From the NCBI RefSeq assembly GCF_014252955.1, contig NZ_JACMIA010000001.1, positions 2,502,258-2,566,257 on the forward strand: 64,000 nucleotides of DNA, in the 5' to 3' direction. Each line of letters opens with the position of its first letter. Position 1 is the first letter of the stretch. A model generated the notes under the pieces. It was not told the origin of the DNA, ran no database searches, and was given only the letters and a program-made list of their open reading frames with translations. Positions 31,303 through 40,706 of this stretch are shown one piece after another. The DNA is from Stappia sp. 28M-7. Lineage in GTDB: Bacteria > Pseudomonadota > Alphaproteobacteria > Rhizobiales > Stappiaceae. The position numbers and the translations under genes are program-made.

Positions 31303-31389
31303 GCCTTGCTGCCCTCGCGGCTTGCCCGCAGCGCCCTTTTCGCGCGCGAACGTGTCGTCCTGTTTCCTGCGACCATCTCTGCGGCCGCC

Positions 31390-32694
31390 TTACTGTGCCG
31401 CTGCCAGCGACTGCGCCGGCTTGCGGCTCTTGGCCACATACTGGTCGATGCGTTCCTCGATCACCGGCCGGAAGTTGCGGATCAGGCCCTGGATCGGCCA
31501 TGCAGCCGCGTCGCCGAGGGCGCAGATCGTGTGGCCTTCCACCTGCTTGGTGACGTCGAAGAGCATGTCGATCTCTTCCTTGGAGGCGTTGCCCGCCACC
31601 ATGCGCTCCATCACGCGCCACATCCAGCCCGTGCCCTCACGGCACGGCGTGCACTGTCCGCAGCTCTCGTGCTTGTAGAAGTACGACAGGCGGGCAATGG
31701 CCTTGATGATGTCGGTGGAGCGATCCATCACGATCACCGCCGCCGTGCCGAGGCCCGAGCCCAGCCCGCGCAGGCTGTCGAAGTCCATCGGACAGTCGAT
31801 GATGTTCTCCGCCGTCACGCACGGCACGGACGAGCCGCCCGGGATCACGGCGAGCAGGTTGTCCCAGCCGCCGCGGATGCCGCCGCAATGGCGGTCGATC
31901 AGCTCGCGGAAGGGAATGCCCATCTCTTCCTCGACCGTGCAGGGACGGTTCACGTGGCCGGAGACGCAGAACAGCTTGGTGCCCGCATTGTTCGGCTTGC
32001 CGAGGCCCGAGAACCACGCAGCGCCCCGGCGCAGGATGGTCGGGGCAACAGCGATGGACTCCACGTTGTTCACCGTCGTCGGGCAACCGTAGAGGCCGAC
32101 ATTCGCCGGGAACGGCGGCTTCAGCCGCGGCTGGCCCTTCTTGCCTTCCAGGCTCTCCAGCAGCGCGGTTTCCTCGCCGCAGATATAGGCGCCGGCGCCG
32201 TGGTGGACATAGATGTCGAAGTCGTAGCCGTTCTTGTTGTTCTTGCCGATCAGCCCGGCCTCATAGGCCTGGTCGATGGCCGCCTGCAGGCGCTCGCGCT
32301 CGCGGATGAACTCGCCGCGCACATAGATGTATGCGGCGATCGCGCCCATCGCGTAACCGGCGATCAGGCAGCCCTCGACCAGCGTGTGCGGGTCATGGCG
32401 CAGGATCTCGCGGTCCTTGCAGGTGCCCGGCTCGGACTCGTCCGCATTCACGACGAGATAGGCCGGACGACCGTCCGACTCCTTCGGCATGAACGACCAC
32501 TTGAGGCCGGTCGGGAAGCCCGCACCGCCGCGCCCGCGCAGGCCCGACGTCTTCATCTCGTTGATGATCCAGTCGCGGCCCTTGTCGATGAGGCCCTTGG
32601 TGCCGTCCCAATGGCCGCGCTGACGCGCGCCATCCAGGCCCCAGTCGTGCAGGCCGTAGATATTGGTGAAGATCCGGTCCTGATCCTGCAGCAT
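31390..32694 (-). CDS. nuoF: NADH-quinone oxidoreductase subunit F (NADH and FMN site)
   Basis: Binds NADH and FMN and holds cluster N3 of complex I. 434 residues. The NADH-binding loop [18 protein letters not shown] is near 53, the FMN-site [20 protein letters not shown] near 165 and the 4Fe-4S ligands in [17 protein letters not shown] near 345, with the last Cys in [14 protein letters not shown] near 390. Full length. Start ATG 32694, 15 bases after nuoE. Confidence 0.97.
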   Translation of the reverse strand: MLQDQDRIFTNIYGLHDWGLDGARQRGHWDGTKGLIDKGRDWIINEMKTSGLRGRGGAGFPTGLKWSFMPKESDGRPAYLVVNADESEPGTCKDREILRHDPHTLVEGCLIAGYAMGAIAAYIYVRGEFIRERERLQAAIDQAYEAGLIGKNNKNGYDFDIYVHHGAGAYICGEETALLESLEGKKGQPRLKPPFPANVGLYGCPTTVNNVESIAVAPTILRRGAAWFSGLGKPNNAGTKLFCVSGHVNRPCTVEEEMGIPFRELIDRHCGGIRGGWDNLLAVIPGGSSVPCVTAENIIDCPMDFDSLRGLGSGLGTAAVIVMDRSTDIIKAIARLSYFYKHESCGQCTPCREGTGWMWRVMERMVAGNASKEEIDMLFDVTKQVEGHTICALGDAAAWPIQGLIRNFRPVIEERIDQYVAKSRKPAQSLAAAQ

Positions 32695-32709
32695 CGCGAT
32701 CCCCTTCCC

Positions 32710-33945
32710 TTAGGACTTGCTCGTGGGCACGTCGCCACCGTCGACGCGCCTGGAGAAATCGGTTTCGCCGCCGGACGCCAGCACCTTGGCCTGTGCGATC
32801 CAGTCTTCGCGATCGATACGCCCCTTGAACTTCAGCCGGGTGTCGACCCAGGCCTTGTTCTCGTCGGTCCAGGAGGCGATCTGGTCGAAGTGGTAGACGC
32901 CGAGCTCGTTGAGGATGCCCTCGAGCTTCGGGCCGACGCCCTTGATCCGCTTGAGGTCGTCCGCCTTGCCGCCGCGGGCGCCGGTCAGCAGCTCGGGCTC
33001 GCTCTCCTCCGCCGAAGTATCGGCCGCGGCAAGATCGAGGCTCGCCTGGGCGCTTTCCTTGGTCCGCTTGGGAGCCGCCGGCTTTGCAGCCTCGGTCGGC
33101 GCCGGGCCGGCCTCGTCCTTGGCAGCAGCGGCCTTGGCGGCAGCAGCGGGAGCTGCGCTCGCGGCCTTCGGCTTGGCCTCGGCCTTGGGGGCCGCCGTCT
33201 TGGCGGCACCGGCCGCAGCCGCGCCCGGAACGCCGTTGTAGTCGTTGCCGCCGGCATTGATCGAGGCGCCGGCAAAGGCATGCGAGGCCGCTTCCGCACC
33301 GTTGACCACTGTGGGAAGCGGATCGCCGCCGCGGGTCTTGTCGGACAGGCCGGTCAGCGTGGTCGGACCGCCTTCCGGCGCGCCGAAGCGACGGCCGTTC
33401 TGCGGGCCCGGGGTCACTTCGCGCCCGGCGGAAATGTCGTCGATGAGCTTTTCCAGGCTCTCCGGCGTCAGGTCCTCGTAGGTGTCCTTGAAGATCTGCA
33501 CCATCGGCGCGTTGACGCAGGCGCCAAGGCACTCGACCTCTTCCCACGAAAAGTCGCCATCGGCCGACAGCTCATGCGCATGGGCCGCGATCTTCGACTT
33601 GCAGACCCGGATCAGGTCTTCCGAGCCGCGCAGCTGGCAGGGCGTGGTGCCGCAGACCTGGATATGCGCCTTCTTGCCGACCGGAGCCAGCTGGAACATC
33701 GTGTAGAAGGTCGCGACCTCCAGCACGCGGATATCCGGCATGCCGAGCATTTCGGCGACATAACGGATCGCCGGCTCGGGCAGCCAGCCCTCGTGCTGTT
33801 CCTGCGCCCGCCACAGAAGCGGGATCACCGCGGAGGCCTGGCGGCCTTCCGGGTAGCGCGAGATGACCTTGTTTGCCCAGTCCAGATTGGCCGCCGTGAA
33901 GGCGAAGCTTTCGGGCTGCTCAGGGTGAAGGCGACGAACGGCCAT
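32710..33945 (-). CDS. nuoE: NADH-quinone oxidoreductase subunit E with long C-terminal extension
   Basis: 24-kDa subunit with 2Fe-2S cluster N1a. 411 residues from ATG 33945, which overlaps the nuoD stop by one base (TAATG). The family core is residues 1-200, with the cluster ligands in [12 protein letters not shown] near 98 and [13 protein letters not shown] near 138. The remaining 210 residues are extra. An Ala/Pro/Lys-rich linker (about 240-330) ends in a helix-hairpin-helix-like domain ([20 protein letters not shown] near 345) with a Trp-rich tail. E. coli NuoE is only about 166 residues. Such tails occur in other alphaproteobacteria to my knowledge; their task is unknown. Confidence 0.94.
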   Translation of the reverse strand: MAVRRLHPEQPESFAFTAANLDWANKVISRYPEGRQASAVIPLLWRAQEQHEGWLPEPAIRYVAEMLGMPDIRVLEVATFYTMFQLAPVGKKAHIQVCGTTPCQLRGSEDLIRVCKSKIAAHAHELSADGDFSWEEVECLGACVNAPMVQIFKDTYEDLTPESLEKLIDDISAGREVTPGPQNGRRFGAPEGGPTTLTGLSDKTRGGDPLPTVVNGAEAASHAFAGASINAGGNDYNGVPGAAAAGAAKTAAPKAEAKPKAASAAPAAAAKAAAAKDEAGPAPTEAAKPAAPKRTKESAQASLDLAAADTSAEESEPELLTGARGGKADDLKRIKGVGPKLEGILNELGVYHFDQIASWTDENKAWVDTRLKFKGRIDREDWIAQAKVLASGGETDFSRRVDGGDVPTSKS

Positions 33946-35129
33946 TACCGGTCCACCTCTCCGAACACGATATCGAGGGAGCCGAGAACCGCCGACACGT
34001 CGGCCAGCTGATGTCCACGGCACATGAAATCCATCGCCTGCAGATGGGCAAAGCCGGGAGCCTTGATCTTGCAGCGATAGGGCTTGTTGCTGCCGTCGGC
34101 GACGAGATAGACGCCGAATTCGCCCTTCGGCGCCTCGACGGCCGCATAGACCTCGCCTTCCGGCACGCGGTAACCTTCGGTGTAGAGCTTGAAGTGGTGG
34201 ATGAGCGCTTCCATCGAGCGCTTCATCTCGCCGCGCTTGGGCGGAACCACCTTGCCGTCCATCGACGAGACCGGGCCAGTCTCCACCGTCAGCTTCTCCA
34301 GGCACTGCTTCATCAGGCGCACCGACTGGCGCATCTCTTCCATGCGGATGAGATAGCGGTCGTAGCAGTCGCCGTTCTTGCCGATCGGGATGTCGAAATC
34401 GAGTTCGGCATAGCACTCATAGGGCTGCGACTTGCGCAGGTCCCAGGCAGCGCCCGAGCCGCGCACCATGACGCCGGAGAAGCCCCGCGCCCAGGCGTCC
34501 TCCAGCGACACCACGCCGATATCGACGTTGCGCTGCTTGAAGATGCGGTTGTCGGTCAAGAGACCCTCGATGTCGTCCAGCGTCTGCAGGAACGGATCGC
34601 AGAAGTCCCAGATGTCGTCGAGCAGTTCCTTCGGCAGGTCCTGGTGCACGCCGCCCGGCCGCACATAGGCGGCATGCATGCGCGCGCCGCAGGCCCGCTC
34701 GTAGAAGACCATCAGCTCTTCGCGCGGCTCGAAGCCCCACAGCGGCGGGGTCAGCGCACCGACGTCCATCGCCTGCGTCGTCACGTTCAGCAGGTGCGAC
34801 AGGATCCGGCCGATCTCCGAGTAGAGCACGCGGATCAGCTGGCCGCGCTTGGGCACGGTGATGCCGAGCATCTTCTCGACCGCCAGCGCGAAGGCATGCT
34901 CCTGATTCATCGGCGCGACATAGTCGAGCCGGTCGAAATAGGGCACCGCCTGCAGGTAGGTCTTGTGCTCGATCAGCTTTTCGGTGCCGCGATGCAGCAG
35001 GCCGATATGCGGATCGACACGCGTCACCACCTCGCCGTCAAGCTCCAGCACCAGGCGCAGCACGCCGTGCGCCGCCGGATGCTGCGGGCCGAAATTGATG
35101 TTGAAGTTGCGGACCTGAGCCTCTGCCAT
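33945..35129 (-). CDS. nuoD: NADH-quinone oxidoreductase subunit D (49 kDa)
   Basis: Peripheral arm subunit that, with NuoB and NuoH, forms the quinone reduction site; related to NiFe hydrogenase large subunits. 394 residues from ATG 35129 ([20 protein letters not shown]). The quinone-site His lies in [20 protein letters not shown] near 14, and [18 protein letters not shown] near 42 is intact. The C-terminus ends in [19 protein letters not shown]. nuoC and nuoD are separate genes here, not fused as in E. coli. Confidence 0.97.
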   Translation of the reverse strand: MAEAQVRNFNINFGPQHPAAHGVLRLVLELDGEVVTRVDPHIGLLHRGTEKLIEHKTYLQAVPYFDRLDYVAPMNQEHAFALAVEKMLGITVPKRGQLIRVLYSEIGRILSHLLNVTTQAMDVGALTPPLWGFEPREELMVFYERACGARMHAAYVRPGGVHQDLPKELLDDIWDFCDPFLQTLDDIEGLLTDNRIFKQRNVDIGVVSLEDAWARGFSGVMVRGSGAAWDLRKSQPYECYAELDFDIPIGKNGDCYDRYLIRMEEMRQSVRLMKQCLEKLTVETGPVSSMDGKVVPPKRGEMKRSMEALIHHFKLYTEGYRVPEGEVYAAVEAPKGEFGVYLVADGSNKPYRCKIKAPGFAHLQAMDFMCRGHQLADVSAVLGSLDIVFGEVDR

Positions 35130-35137
35130 CGGCTGCC

Positions 35138-35743
35138 TCAATTGGTCTTGGCTTTTTCGTCGCCGGGCAGGATGTATTCCGCACCCTCCCAAGGCGACAT
35201 GAAGTCGAAGTCACGGAATTCCTGGTTGAGCCGGACCGGCTCATAGACCACCCGCTTCTTCTCGTCGTCGTAGCGAACCTCGACATATCCCGTCAGCGGG
35301 AAATCCTTGCGCAGCGGATAGCCGTCGAAGCCGTAGTCGGTCAGGATGCGGCGCAGGTCCGGATGACCGGAGAACAGCACGCCGTACATGTCGTAGGTCT
35401 CACGCTCGAACCACTCCGCACCGGCGAACACGTCGATGATGGAGGGAACCGGCGTTTCCTCGTCGGTGGCCACCTTCACGCGGATGCGCAGGTTCTGCTT
35501 CGGCGACAGGAAGTGGTAGACCACATCGAAGCGGTTGTCCCGCTTCGGCCAGTCGACGCCGCACAGATCCGTCAGGTTGACGAACTGGCAGCTGGAGTCG
35601 TCGCGCAGGAACCGCACCACCTGGACGATCTCCGAGGCCCGCGCGAGAAGCGTCAGCTCCCCGTACTCGACCTTGTAGCCGTCGAGGGCATCGCCCAGAT
35701 GCGCCTGAATGTGTTCGCCAAGCTCGGCGAGCGTCTCGTCCAT
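35138..35743 (-). CDS. nuoC: NADH-quinone oxidoreductase subunit C (30 kDa)
   Basis: Structural subunit of the peripheral arm. 201 residues from ATG 35743 ([20 protein letters not shown]). It has the signature [20 protein letters not shown] near 131 followed by [20 protein letters not shown]. The C-terminus carries the [19 protein letters not shown] stretch of the separate 30-kDa form. The open frame reaches far upstream through nuoB, but only as a shadow. It lies eight bases before nuoD. Confidence 0.95.
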   Translation of the reverse strand: MDETLAELGEHIQAHLGDALDGYKVEYGELTLLARASEIVQVVRFLRDDSSCQFVNLTDLCGVDWPKRDNRFDVVYHFLSPKQNLRIRVKVATDEETPVPSIIDVFAGAEWFERETYDMYGVLFSGHPDLRRILTDYGFDGYPLRKDFPLTGYVEVRYDDEKKRVVYEPVRLNQEFRDFDFMSPWEGAEYILPGDEKAKTN

Positions 35744-35808
35744 GATCCTGACCCGTCTAGTCGCTTGCGGGAGGCGTGCCGGCCGGACCGGCACTCCGCG
35801 GGCGGCGT

Positions 35809-36387
35809 TCAGCGTTCGATCGTTCCGGTGCGGCGGATCTTCTTCTGAAGCAGAAGAACGCCGTAAAGCAGCGCCTCGGCCGTCGGGGGACAGCCGGGAA
35901 CGTAGATGTCGACCGGAACCACCCGGTCGCAGCCGCGCACCACCGAATAGGAGTAGTGGTAGTAGCCGCCGCCATTGGCGCAAGAGCCCATGGAGATGAC
36001 GTAGCGCGGCTCCGGCATCTGGTCGTAGACCTTGCGCAGGGCCGGAGCCATCTTGTTGGTCAGCGTGCCGGCGACGATCATCACGTCCGACTGGCGCGGT
36101 GAGGCGCGCGGCGCGAAGCCGAAGCGCTCGGCGTCGTAACGCGGCATCGACATCTGCATCATCTCGACCGCGCAGCAGGCGAGACCGAAGGTCATCCACA
36201 TGAGCGAACCGGTGCGCGCCCACTGGATCAGATTGTCGGTCGCGGTGACGACGAAGCCCTTGTCGGCCAGCTCGTCGTTGATTTCCATGAAGAACGGATC
36301 ATTGGCGCCGACCGGCTTGCCGGTGGCCGGATCCAGGATGCCCTTCGGAGCCTGGGCGATGAGCGGCTGCTGCGACGTCAGTCCCAT
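35809..36387 (-). CDS. nuoB: NADH-quinone oxidoreductase subunit B (cluster N2)
   Basis: Carries the terminal cluster N2 that reduces quinone. 192 residues from ATG 36387 ([20 protein letters not shown]). Ligands are seen in [19 protein letters not shown] near 72 (adjacent cysteines), [20 protein letters not shown] near 134 and [18 protein letters not shown] near 160. The first 10 bases overlap the end of nuoA, so the two are translationally coupled. Confidence 0.96.
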   Translation of the reverse strand: MGLTSQQPLIAQAPKGILDPATGKPVGANDPFFMEINDELADKGFVVTATDNLIQWARTGSLMWMTFGLACCAVEMMQMSMPRYDAERFGFAPRASPRQSDVMIVAGTLTNKMAPALRKVYDQMPEPRYVISMGSCANGGGYYHYSYSVVRGCDRVVPVDIYVPGCPPTAEALLYGVLLLQKKIRRTGTIER

Positions 36388-36743
36388 TCCAGGGCCCCCT
36401 TCTTCCATTCATAGATGAAGCCGACGGTCAGAACGCCGAGGAAGGCCATCATCGACCAGAAGCCGTACCAGCCGAGGTCGCCGAACGCGACCGCCCAGGG
36501 GAACAGGAAGGCCACTTCGAGATCGAAGATGATGAACAGCAGCGCGACCAGATAGAAGCGGATGTCGAACTTCATGCGCGCATCGTCGAAGGCGTTGAAG
36601 CCGCACTCATAGGCCGACAGCTTTTCCGAATCGGGATTCTTGTAGGCGAGCAGGAACGGCGAAATCAAAAGCGCGAGGCCGATGACGAGCGATACCCCGA
36701 TGAAGACGAGGATCGGAACGTAATCTCTCAGGAGCTCTTCCAT
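36378..36743 (-). CDS. nuoA: NADH-quinone oxidoreductase subunit A
   Basis: Three-helix membrane subunit (ND3) next to the quinone chamber; first gene of the nuo operon. 121 residues. The conserved matrix loop with the switch cysteine is present ([20 protein letters not shown] near 40), followed by [20 protein letters not shown] with the membrane Glu/Asp pair. Start ATG 36743; about 230 bases lie between it and the beta-lactamase stop. Confidence 0.96.
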   Translation of the reverse strand: MEELLRDYVPILVFIGVSLVIGLALLISPFLLAYKNPDSEKLSAYECGFNAFDDARMKFDIRFYLVALLFIIFDLEVAFLFPWAVAFGDLGWYGFWSMMAFLGVLTVGFIYEWKKGALEWD

Positions 36744-36879
36744 GTCCTAATGTCCTTCCGCCGGGCCATTTCCGCTGCGGAGCCCTGTGCCCCATGCAAC
36801 GCGTCCGGCCGCGCAAAGCGCAGCCGGTCCCTCTTTCCCGGCGATTGCGGCGGATGCGCGTGGAGGCACGCTCCCGCCA

Positions 36880-36922
36880 GTGCCCATGGGGCACGCTTAG
36901 CCCACGCACAAACGCAACGCAA
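36880..36922 (-). promoter_or_regulatory. Promoter and operator-like palindrome candidate for the nuo operon
   Basis: On the minus strand TTGCGT (36922-36917), 17 bases, then TAAGCG (36899-36894) resemble promoter boxes; the -10 match is poor. Immediately downstream GTGCCC-CAT-GGGCAC (36894-36880) is a perfect 6+6 palindrome that would overlap the transcription start, about 140 bases before nuoA. A regulator could bind there, but none is identified. Confidence 0.3.
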
Positions 36923-36977
36923 GTCCGACGACGGTGTAATCGAAAGCGGTTTTTTGCAGGCGCGAAAGGCCCCTGCG

Positions 36978-37844
36978 TCAGTTTTTGCCCGAAAGCGGCG
37001 GACCATCGGCGGGCAGGCGCTTTGCGATGGCGGGCCATTCCTCCAGGAAGGCCGCCCGGGCGCGCCGCCCCGGCGAGCCGCGCTGGCGCGTCTCGTCCTG
37101 CACCAGCCGCACGAAGACGAGCCGCTGACCCTCGCGGCTCCCTTTCGCCTCGGCCCAGCCGACGAACCAGCCGAAGCCGCGCGAGCGGTCGAAACTGCCG
37201 TCCGCAAAGCGCGGATAAGCTCCGCCCGTCTTTCCGGTCAGCGTCCAGCCTTCGCCCGCCTCGAGCGACGGCAGCAGGGCCTCGGCCTGCGCCTGCGCGC
37301 TTTCCGACAGCGGCAGCGTGCGATTGAGCAATCCTGTCAGAAACAGCGCCTGCTCGCGGGCAGAGACCATCATGGAGGACGCGATCCAGGCGCGCTCCAG
37401 CCCGTTGTCCTCGCCCGGGTCGCCGGAAAAGTCGGCATTGCCGAAGCCGAGCGCGCTCGTGCGCTGCTCCAGCAGCGGACGGCCGAGCTTCCTGGCCATG
37501 CGCTGCGAATACCAGACGACGGAATGTTTCATCCAGTGCATGGGGTCGACGTCGCCGCGCCAGGGATCGCCGCCCCAGTCGACCTCGCCCCTGGCCCAGG
37601 TCCAGACCGGGGAATGCGGGCCGCTCAGCACGCCTTCCTCATAGCCGATGGCCGCGAGCGGCACCTTGAAGGTGGAGGCCGGCGTCACGCGGCGCGTGCA
37701 GTCGCCTTCCTCCAGGAGTACCGAGCGGCTCGCCGATTCGATCACCATCGTGCACATCACGCCCGCCTGCGCCGGCGCTGCGCCCCCTGGGGCCAATGTC
37801 CCCAGAACCAGAATCGCCAGCGCCCCGCCCGTGATCCGTGCCAT
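36978..37844 (-). CDS. Class D (OXA-type) serine beta-lactamase
   Basis: Periplasmic penicillin-hydrolysing enzyme. 288 residues from ATG 37844, which has GGAGGGG upstream; the open frame above it runs antisense through both tRNA-Asp genes and is not coding. The signal peptide ends near residue 27. All class D landmarks are present: S57-T-F-K60 (active Ser and the lysine that becomes carbamylated), S108-V-V110, F134-G-N136 in place of the usual Y-G-N, W153 within a WIASSMMVSAREQALFL block, and K205-T-G207. No integron, IS or resistance cluster is near, so it looks like a resident chromosomal gene. The substrate range cannot be predicted. Confidence 0.88.
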   Translation of the reverse strand: MARITGGALAILVLGTLAPGGAAPAQAGVMCTMVIESASRSVLLEEGDCTRRVTPASTFKVPLAAIGYEEGVLSGPHSPVWTWARGEVDWGGDPWRGDVDPMHWMKHSVVWYSQRMARKLGRPLLEQRTSALGFGNADFSGDPGEDNGLERAWIASSMMVSAREQALFLTGLLNRTLPLSESAQAQAEALLPSLEAGEGWTLTGKTGGAYPRFADGSFDRSRGFGWFVGWAEAKGSREGQRLVFVRLVQDETRQRGSPGRRARAAFLEEWPAIAKRLPADGPPLSGKN

Positions 37845-38067
37845 CGATGTCCCCTCCCCGGATGAAACGCGCCGACCGGTCATGCAACCGCACGCAGGCG
37901 AAGAACCCGCCATGCAATTGGTGCGACAATGTGTCGGTGCCGGGCTTTTGCACAGGAGACGCGCGGCGCGGCCGGCGGCGAACGGAAGACGAGGCCCGAA
38001 GGCCCGTCCGTCGCCTCGGCGTCCGGTCTGGAAAGTCTGAACTCGAGGAGAAAGAAGTTTGGGCGAG

Positions 38068-38144
38068 TGGCGCGAGTGACGGGGCTCGAACCCGCGACCT
38101 CCGGCGTGACAGGCCGGCACTCTAACCAACTGAGCTACACCCGC
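38068..38144 (-). tRNA. tRNA-Asp (GTC), downstream copy
   Basis: 77 bases with the 3' CCA encoded. Acceptor arms GCGGGTG and CACTCGC pair with one G-T. The anticodon stem CCGGC/GCCGG encloses loop CTGTCAC, anticodon GTC. T-loop GGTTCGAGCC is normal. Identical in sequence to the copy 120 bases upstream. Confidence 0.97.
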
Positions 38145-38187
38145 TCGCCCGCTTCGCATTGCTGCGAAAGGCTCCCGTAAAGGTGAG

Positions 38188-38264
38188 TGGCGCGAGTGAC
38201 GGGGCTCGAACCCGCGACCTCCGGCGTGACAGGCCGGCACTCTAACCAACTGAGCTACACCCGC
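38188..38264 (-). tRNA. tRNA-Asp (GTC), upstream copy
   Basis: Identical to the second copy: same 77 bases, CCA encoded, anticodon GTC. The two are transcribed in tandem with 43 bases between them, and probably from the promoter at 38303-38331. Confidence 0.97.
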
Positions 38265-38302
38265 TCACCTCATGGCGACGCTTGGCCGCCGGGAGTGGCG
38301 GT

Positions 38303-38331
38303 GATGTACGGCGAGCCGCGCGTCAAGTCAA
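38303..38331 (-). promoter_or_regulatory. Promoter candidate for the tRNA-Asp pair
   Basis: On the minus strand TTGACT (38331-38326), a 17-base spacer and TACATC (38308-38303). The -10 box ends 38 bases before the first tRNA. The -35 box matches five of six consensus bases. Confidence 0.5.
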
Positions 38332-38407
38332 GCGCAAGCGGCCGCTCATGTGACGATTGTGCAAAGAGACTTTGCCTGCTGCCGCCGTTGCTTGTGGAAA
38401 ACGAAAA

Positions 38408-38432
38408 CGGACGCGCCGGGTGGGCGCGTCCG
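38408..38432 (-). terminator. Rho-independent terminator after the LytM-like gene
   Basis: Ten-bp perfect stem CGGACGCGCC/GGCGCGTCCG with a five-base loop, read on the minus strand into TTTTCGTTTTCC. It lies about 50 bases past the stop at 38480. Confidence 0.8.
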
Positions 38433-38479
38433 CTGCAAGGTTCCTGCCCGCCCGAAAGGCGCGCGGAAGGCGAAACCCC

Positions 38480-39778
38480 TTACAGGCTCGCGAGATACTT
38501 CATCGGGTCGACCGGCTTGTTGCCGCGGCGCAGCTCGAAATGAAGCTGCGGCTGGCTCACCGAGCCGCTGGAGCCGGCCTTCGCGATGGTCTGGCCGCGC
38601 TGCACCGCATCGCCGCGCTTCACCAGCAGCGAGCTGTTATGGGCATAGGCGGACACCCAGCCATCGTCATGGCGCACCAGGACCAGGTTGCCGAAGCCCT
38701 TCAGCTCGTTGCCCGAGTAGATCACCGTGCCGTCCTCGACCGCCTTGATCTCGGTGCCTTCCGGCAGGGCCAGGTTGATTCCATCGTTATGCGCGCCGCC
38801 CGGCTTGGGGCCGAACTCGGAGATGATCCGTCCGCGCGCCGGCCAGCGGAAACGCCGGTCGCCGGTTGCCGCAGGCTCCGGGGTGGTGTCGCGGGACACA
38901 GCGATCGGTGCGGTCGGCGCCGTCTCGCCGCGTGCGATCGCGGGCCGTGCCGGGCTCGTCGCGACCGGGGTCGCGGGCTGGCTCGGGCGGCTGGACAGGG
39001 CCGCGGGCTTGCTCTTGGGCGAGGTGACGACACCCCTGCCCGGCTGCGGCGTGGTCAGGGAAGCGAGTCGCGTCTGGGCACCCGGCTTTGCCTGCGGCCG
39101 CGGCGCGCTGGCAAGTCCGGCTCCGGCCGGGATCGAGCCGGTCACGCTCGGCGAGCCGCCGGCATCCGGCAGGCGCGTCGTCGGCTGCGACGGCGCGGCG
39201 GACGCGATGTTGGGGGCGCCATGCGAATAGGTCGGGATCGTCACGCGCTGGCCGGCCGTGAAGCTGCCATTGGCGTCGGTGCCGTTGATCTCGCCGAGCA
39301 CATGCTGCGGGATGCCGTAGCGCCGCGACAGACCGGCGACGGTGTCGCCCTGGCGTGCGGTGATCTGGGTTGCCCCGGCCGTGGTCCATCCGCGCACCGT
39401 ACGCACCTGGCCGGAAGCTGCCGCCGGAACGCTCGCCGCTGCCGGCACGCCGGCATAGGTGCCGGAGGCAGGCGGCGTGCTGGTCCGCGCATTGCCGATG
39501 GAACCGGTCGACACGGGCCTGTTGGCGGCGGTCGGCGGCGGCAGCGTCGAGCGCTGCACGGCACCCGTCGTCTGGCGCGGCCCGGCCGCGACACTGTCGA
39601 AGCTCGGCTGGGACTTCCCGCCAAGCATCGCACGCTGATTGTCAGTATTGCCGGTGAAGATGGGGTCCTCGAACCGCTCGACGCCGCCGCTGCAGGCTCC
39701 TGCGAGCGCGGCGAGCACGATCACGACGGCAGTCTGCGTAAGCAGTCGGGAGGAAGGGCGAAGAACCTGCATTGTCAT
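38480..39778 (-). CDS. LysM/LytM (M23-fold) lipoprotein, NlpD/DipM-like, degenerate active site
   Basis: About 432 residues from ATG 39778; a second ATG is two codons further. The lipobox LAGAC near residue 27 predicts a lipoprotein. A LysM domain (ITARQGDTVAGLSRRYGIPQ) starts near 138, a Pro/Ala/Ser/Thr-rich linker follows, and the LytM domain fills about 300-430. Two zinc ligands are changed: the H-x-x-x-D motif reads HNDGINLALPEG, with Asn for Asp, and the H-x-H motif reads QLHFELR, with Gln for the first His. Such degenerate LytM factors (E. coli NlpD, EnvC; Caulobacter DipM) activate amidases at division instead of cutting peptidoglycan. That role is inferred. It follows pcm. Confidence 0.87.
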   Translation of the reverse strand: MTMQVLRPSSRLLTQTAVVIVLAALAGACSGGVERFEDPIFTGNTDNQRAMLGGKSQPSFDSVAAGPRQTTGAVQRSTLPPPTAANRPVSTGSIGNARTSTPPASGTYAGVPAAASVPAAASGQVRTVRGWTTAGATQITARQGDTVAGLSRRYGIPQHVLGEINGTDANGSFTAGQRVTIPTYSHGAPNIASAAPSQPTTRLPDAGGSPSVTGSIPAGAGLASAPRPQAKPGAQTRLASLTTPQPGRGVVTSPKSKPAALSSRPSQPATPVATSPARPAIARGETAPTAPIAVSRDTTPEPAATGDRRFRWPARGRIISEFGPKPGGAHNDGINLALPEGTEIKAVEDGTVIYSGNELKGFGNLVLVRHDDGWVSAYAHNSSLLVKRGDAVQRGQTIAKAGSSGSVSQPQLHFELRRGNKPVDPMKYLASL

Positions 39779-39937
39779 GGCGCTACTCGGACTGAAGACA
39801 CCTGAAATCATGATGTCGATTAAATGCCGGTAACGTTGATAAAGACTTAAAGTCGCGGCCCGCCCGTAAACCAATTTGCGTTTTCGTGCCGAAAATCTCC
39901 GGCCGGTCTGCATCCGGCCCTTGCGCCGGGCGCAAGG

Positions 39938-40660
39938 CTACAACCGGCTCGCCGTTCCCTCGACCAGCGGCACGAATCGCACCTCCGCCAGCACCTTCTC
40001 CGAAAAGCGCCCGCCCTGCTTTTCCATCAGCACCAGCTGCTGGAGGCTGCCCTTGGGCCCGCGCGGCATGATCAGCTTGCCGCCGTCCGCCAGCTGGTCG
40101 AGCAGGTCCTTGGGCACCTCGGGTGCGGCGGCGGTGACGATGATGCGGTCGTAGGGAGCGCTTTCGGCAAAGCCTTCCAGGCCGTCGCCGTGATGCACGC
40201 GTACACTCGTGATGCGCAGCGACGCCAGCCGCTCGCGCGCCAGATCCACAAGGGTGCGGTAACGCTCGATGCTGTGCACCTCCCCCGCCGTCAGGCCAAG
40301 GATGGCCGCCTGGAACCCGGAGCCGGTGCCCACTTCCAGCACCTTGTGCTTGGGGCCGATGTCCAGCGCGTCGGTCATCCTGACGACGAGGCTCGGCTGG
40401 GAGATGGTCTGGCCGCACTCGATGGGCAGCGCCGTGTCCTCGCCCGCATGCCGCTGCAGCGCGGCGGACAGGAACATGCGCCGCGGCACCCGCTCGATCG
40501 CCGAGAGCAGCCGTGTGTTGCGAATGCCTTGCGAGCGCAGCCGCAGGATCAGCGCAGCCGTCGCCTCGCGGTCGGCCTCGGCCTGCCGTTCGGCGGCACT
40601 GCGCATGTCCTCGCCGTCGGCCGGCCAGCTATCGTCTCGGCCCTTGCCGTTCTCGCTCAC
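39938..40660 (-). CDS. pcm: Protein-L-isoaspartate O-methyltransferase
   Basis: Repairs isoaspartyl residues in aged proteins by SAM-dependent carboxyl methylation; cytoplasmic. 240 residues from GTG 40660, preceded by GGAGGGG. The substrate motif ALPIECGQTISQPSLVVRM is near 77 and the SAM motif KVLEVGTGSGFQAAILGL near 104; YDRIIVTAAAPEVPKDLLDQ near 168 follows. The N-terminal 35 residues are extra and acidic. Placed after surE, a pairing found in many bacteria. This is the canonical copy; a divergent relative lies at 16354-17016. Confidence 0.93.
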   Translation of the reverse strand: MSENGKGRDDSWPADGEDMRSAAERQAEADREATAALILRLRSQGIRNTRLLSAIERVPRRMFLSAALQRHAGEDTALPIECGQTISQPSLVVRMTDALDIGPKHKVLEVGTGSGFQAAILGLTAGEVHSIERYRTLVDLARERLASLRITSVRVHHGDGLEGFAESAPYDRIIVTAAAPEVPKDLLDQLADGGKLIMPRGPKGSLQQLVLMEKQGGRFSEKVLAEVRFVPLVEGTASRL

Positions 40661-40706
40661 CAGCCCCTCCCCCGGCCATCGCTGGCCGAAGACGCAAAAT
40701 GCATCG

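Noticed and set aside
27805-34011. A 2,068-codon open frame on the plus strand across the nuo genes
   Set aside because: It is antisense to nuoI-nuoE, rich in Arg, Gln, His and Asp with no domain, and arises from the codon bias of a GC-rich genome. Similar long shadows at 1365-4250, 10443-13493 and 47130-51113 were dropped for the same reason.
36978-37844. Beta-lactamase as part of a mobile resistance cassette
   Set aside because: No attC-like site, integron, IS or change in base composition around it.
37845-38249. N-terminal extension of the beta-lactamase frame, with the repeated peptide VPACHAGGRGFEPRH
   Set aside because: The repeated peptide is the translation of the two tRNA-Asp genes. 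The real start at 37844 has its own ribosome site and signal peptide.
38068-38264. Tandem tRNA-Asp genes as a possible integration site for a mobile element
   Set aside because: No integrase, no direct repeat of the tRNA 3' end beyond the second full copy, and flanking genes are ordinary.
38187-38543. Plus-strand ORF beginning MARVTGLEPATSGVTGRHSN
   Set aside because: A well-known false protein made from the antisense of tRNA genes.
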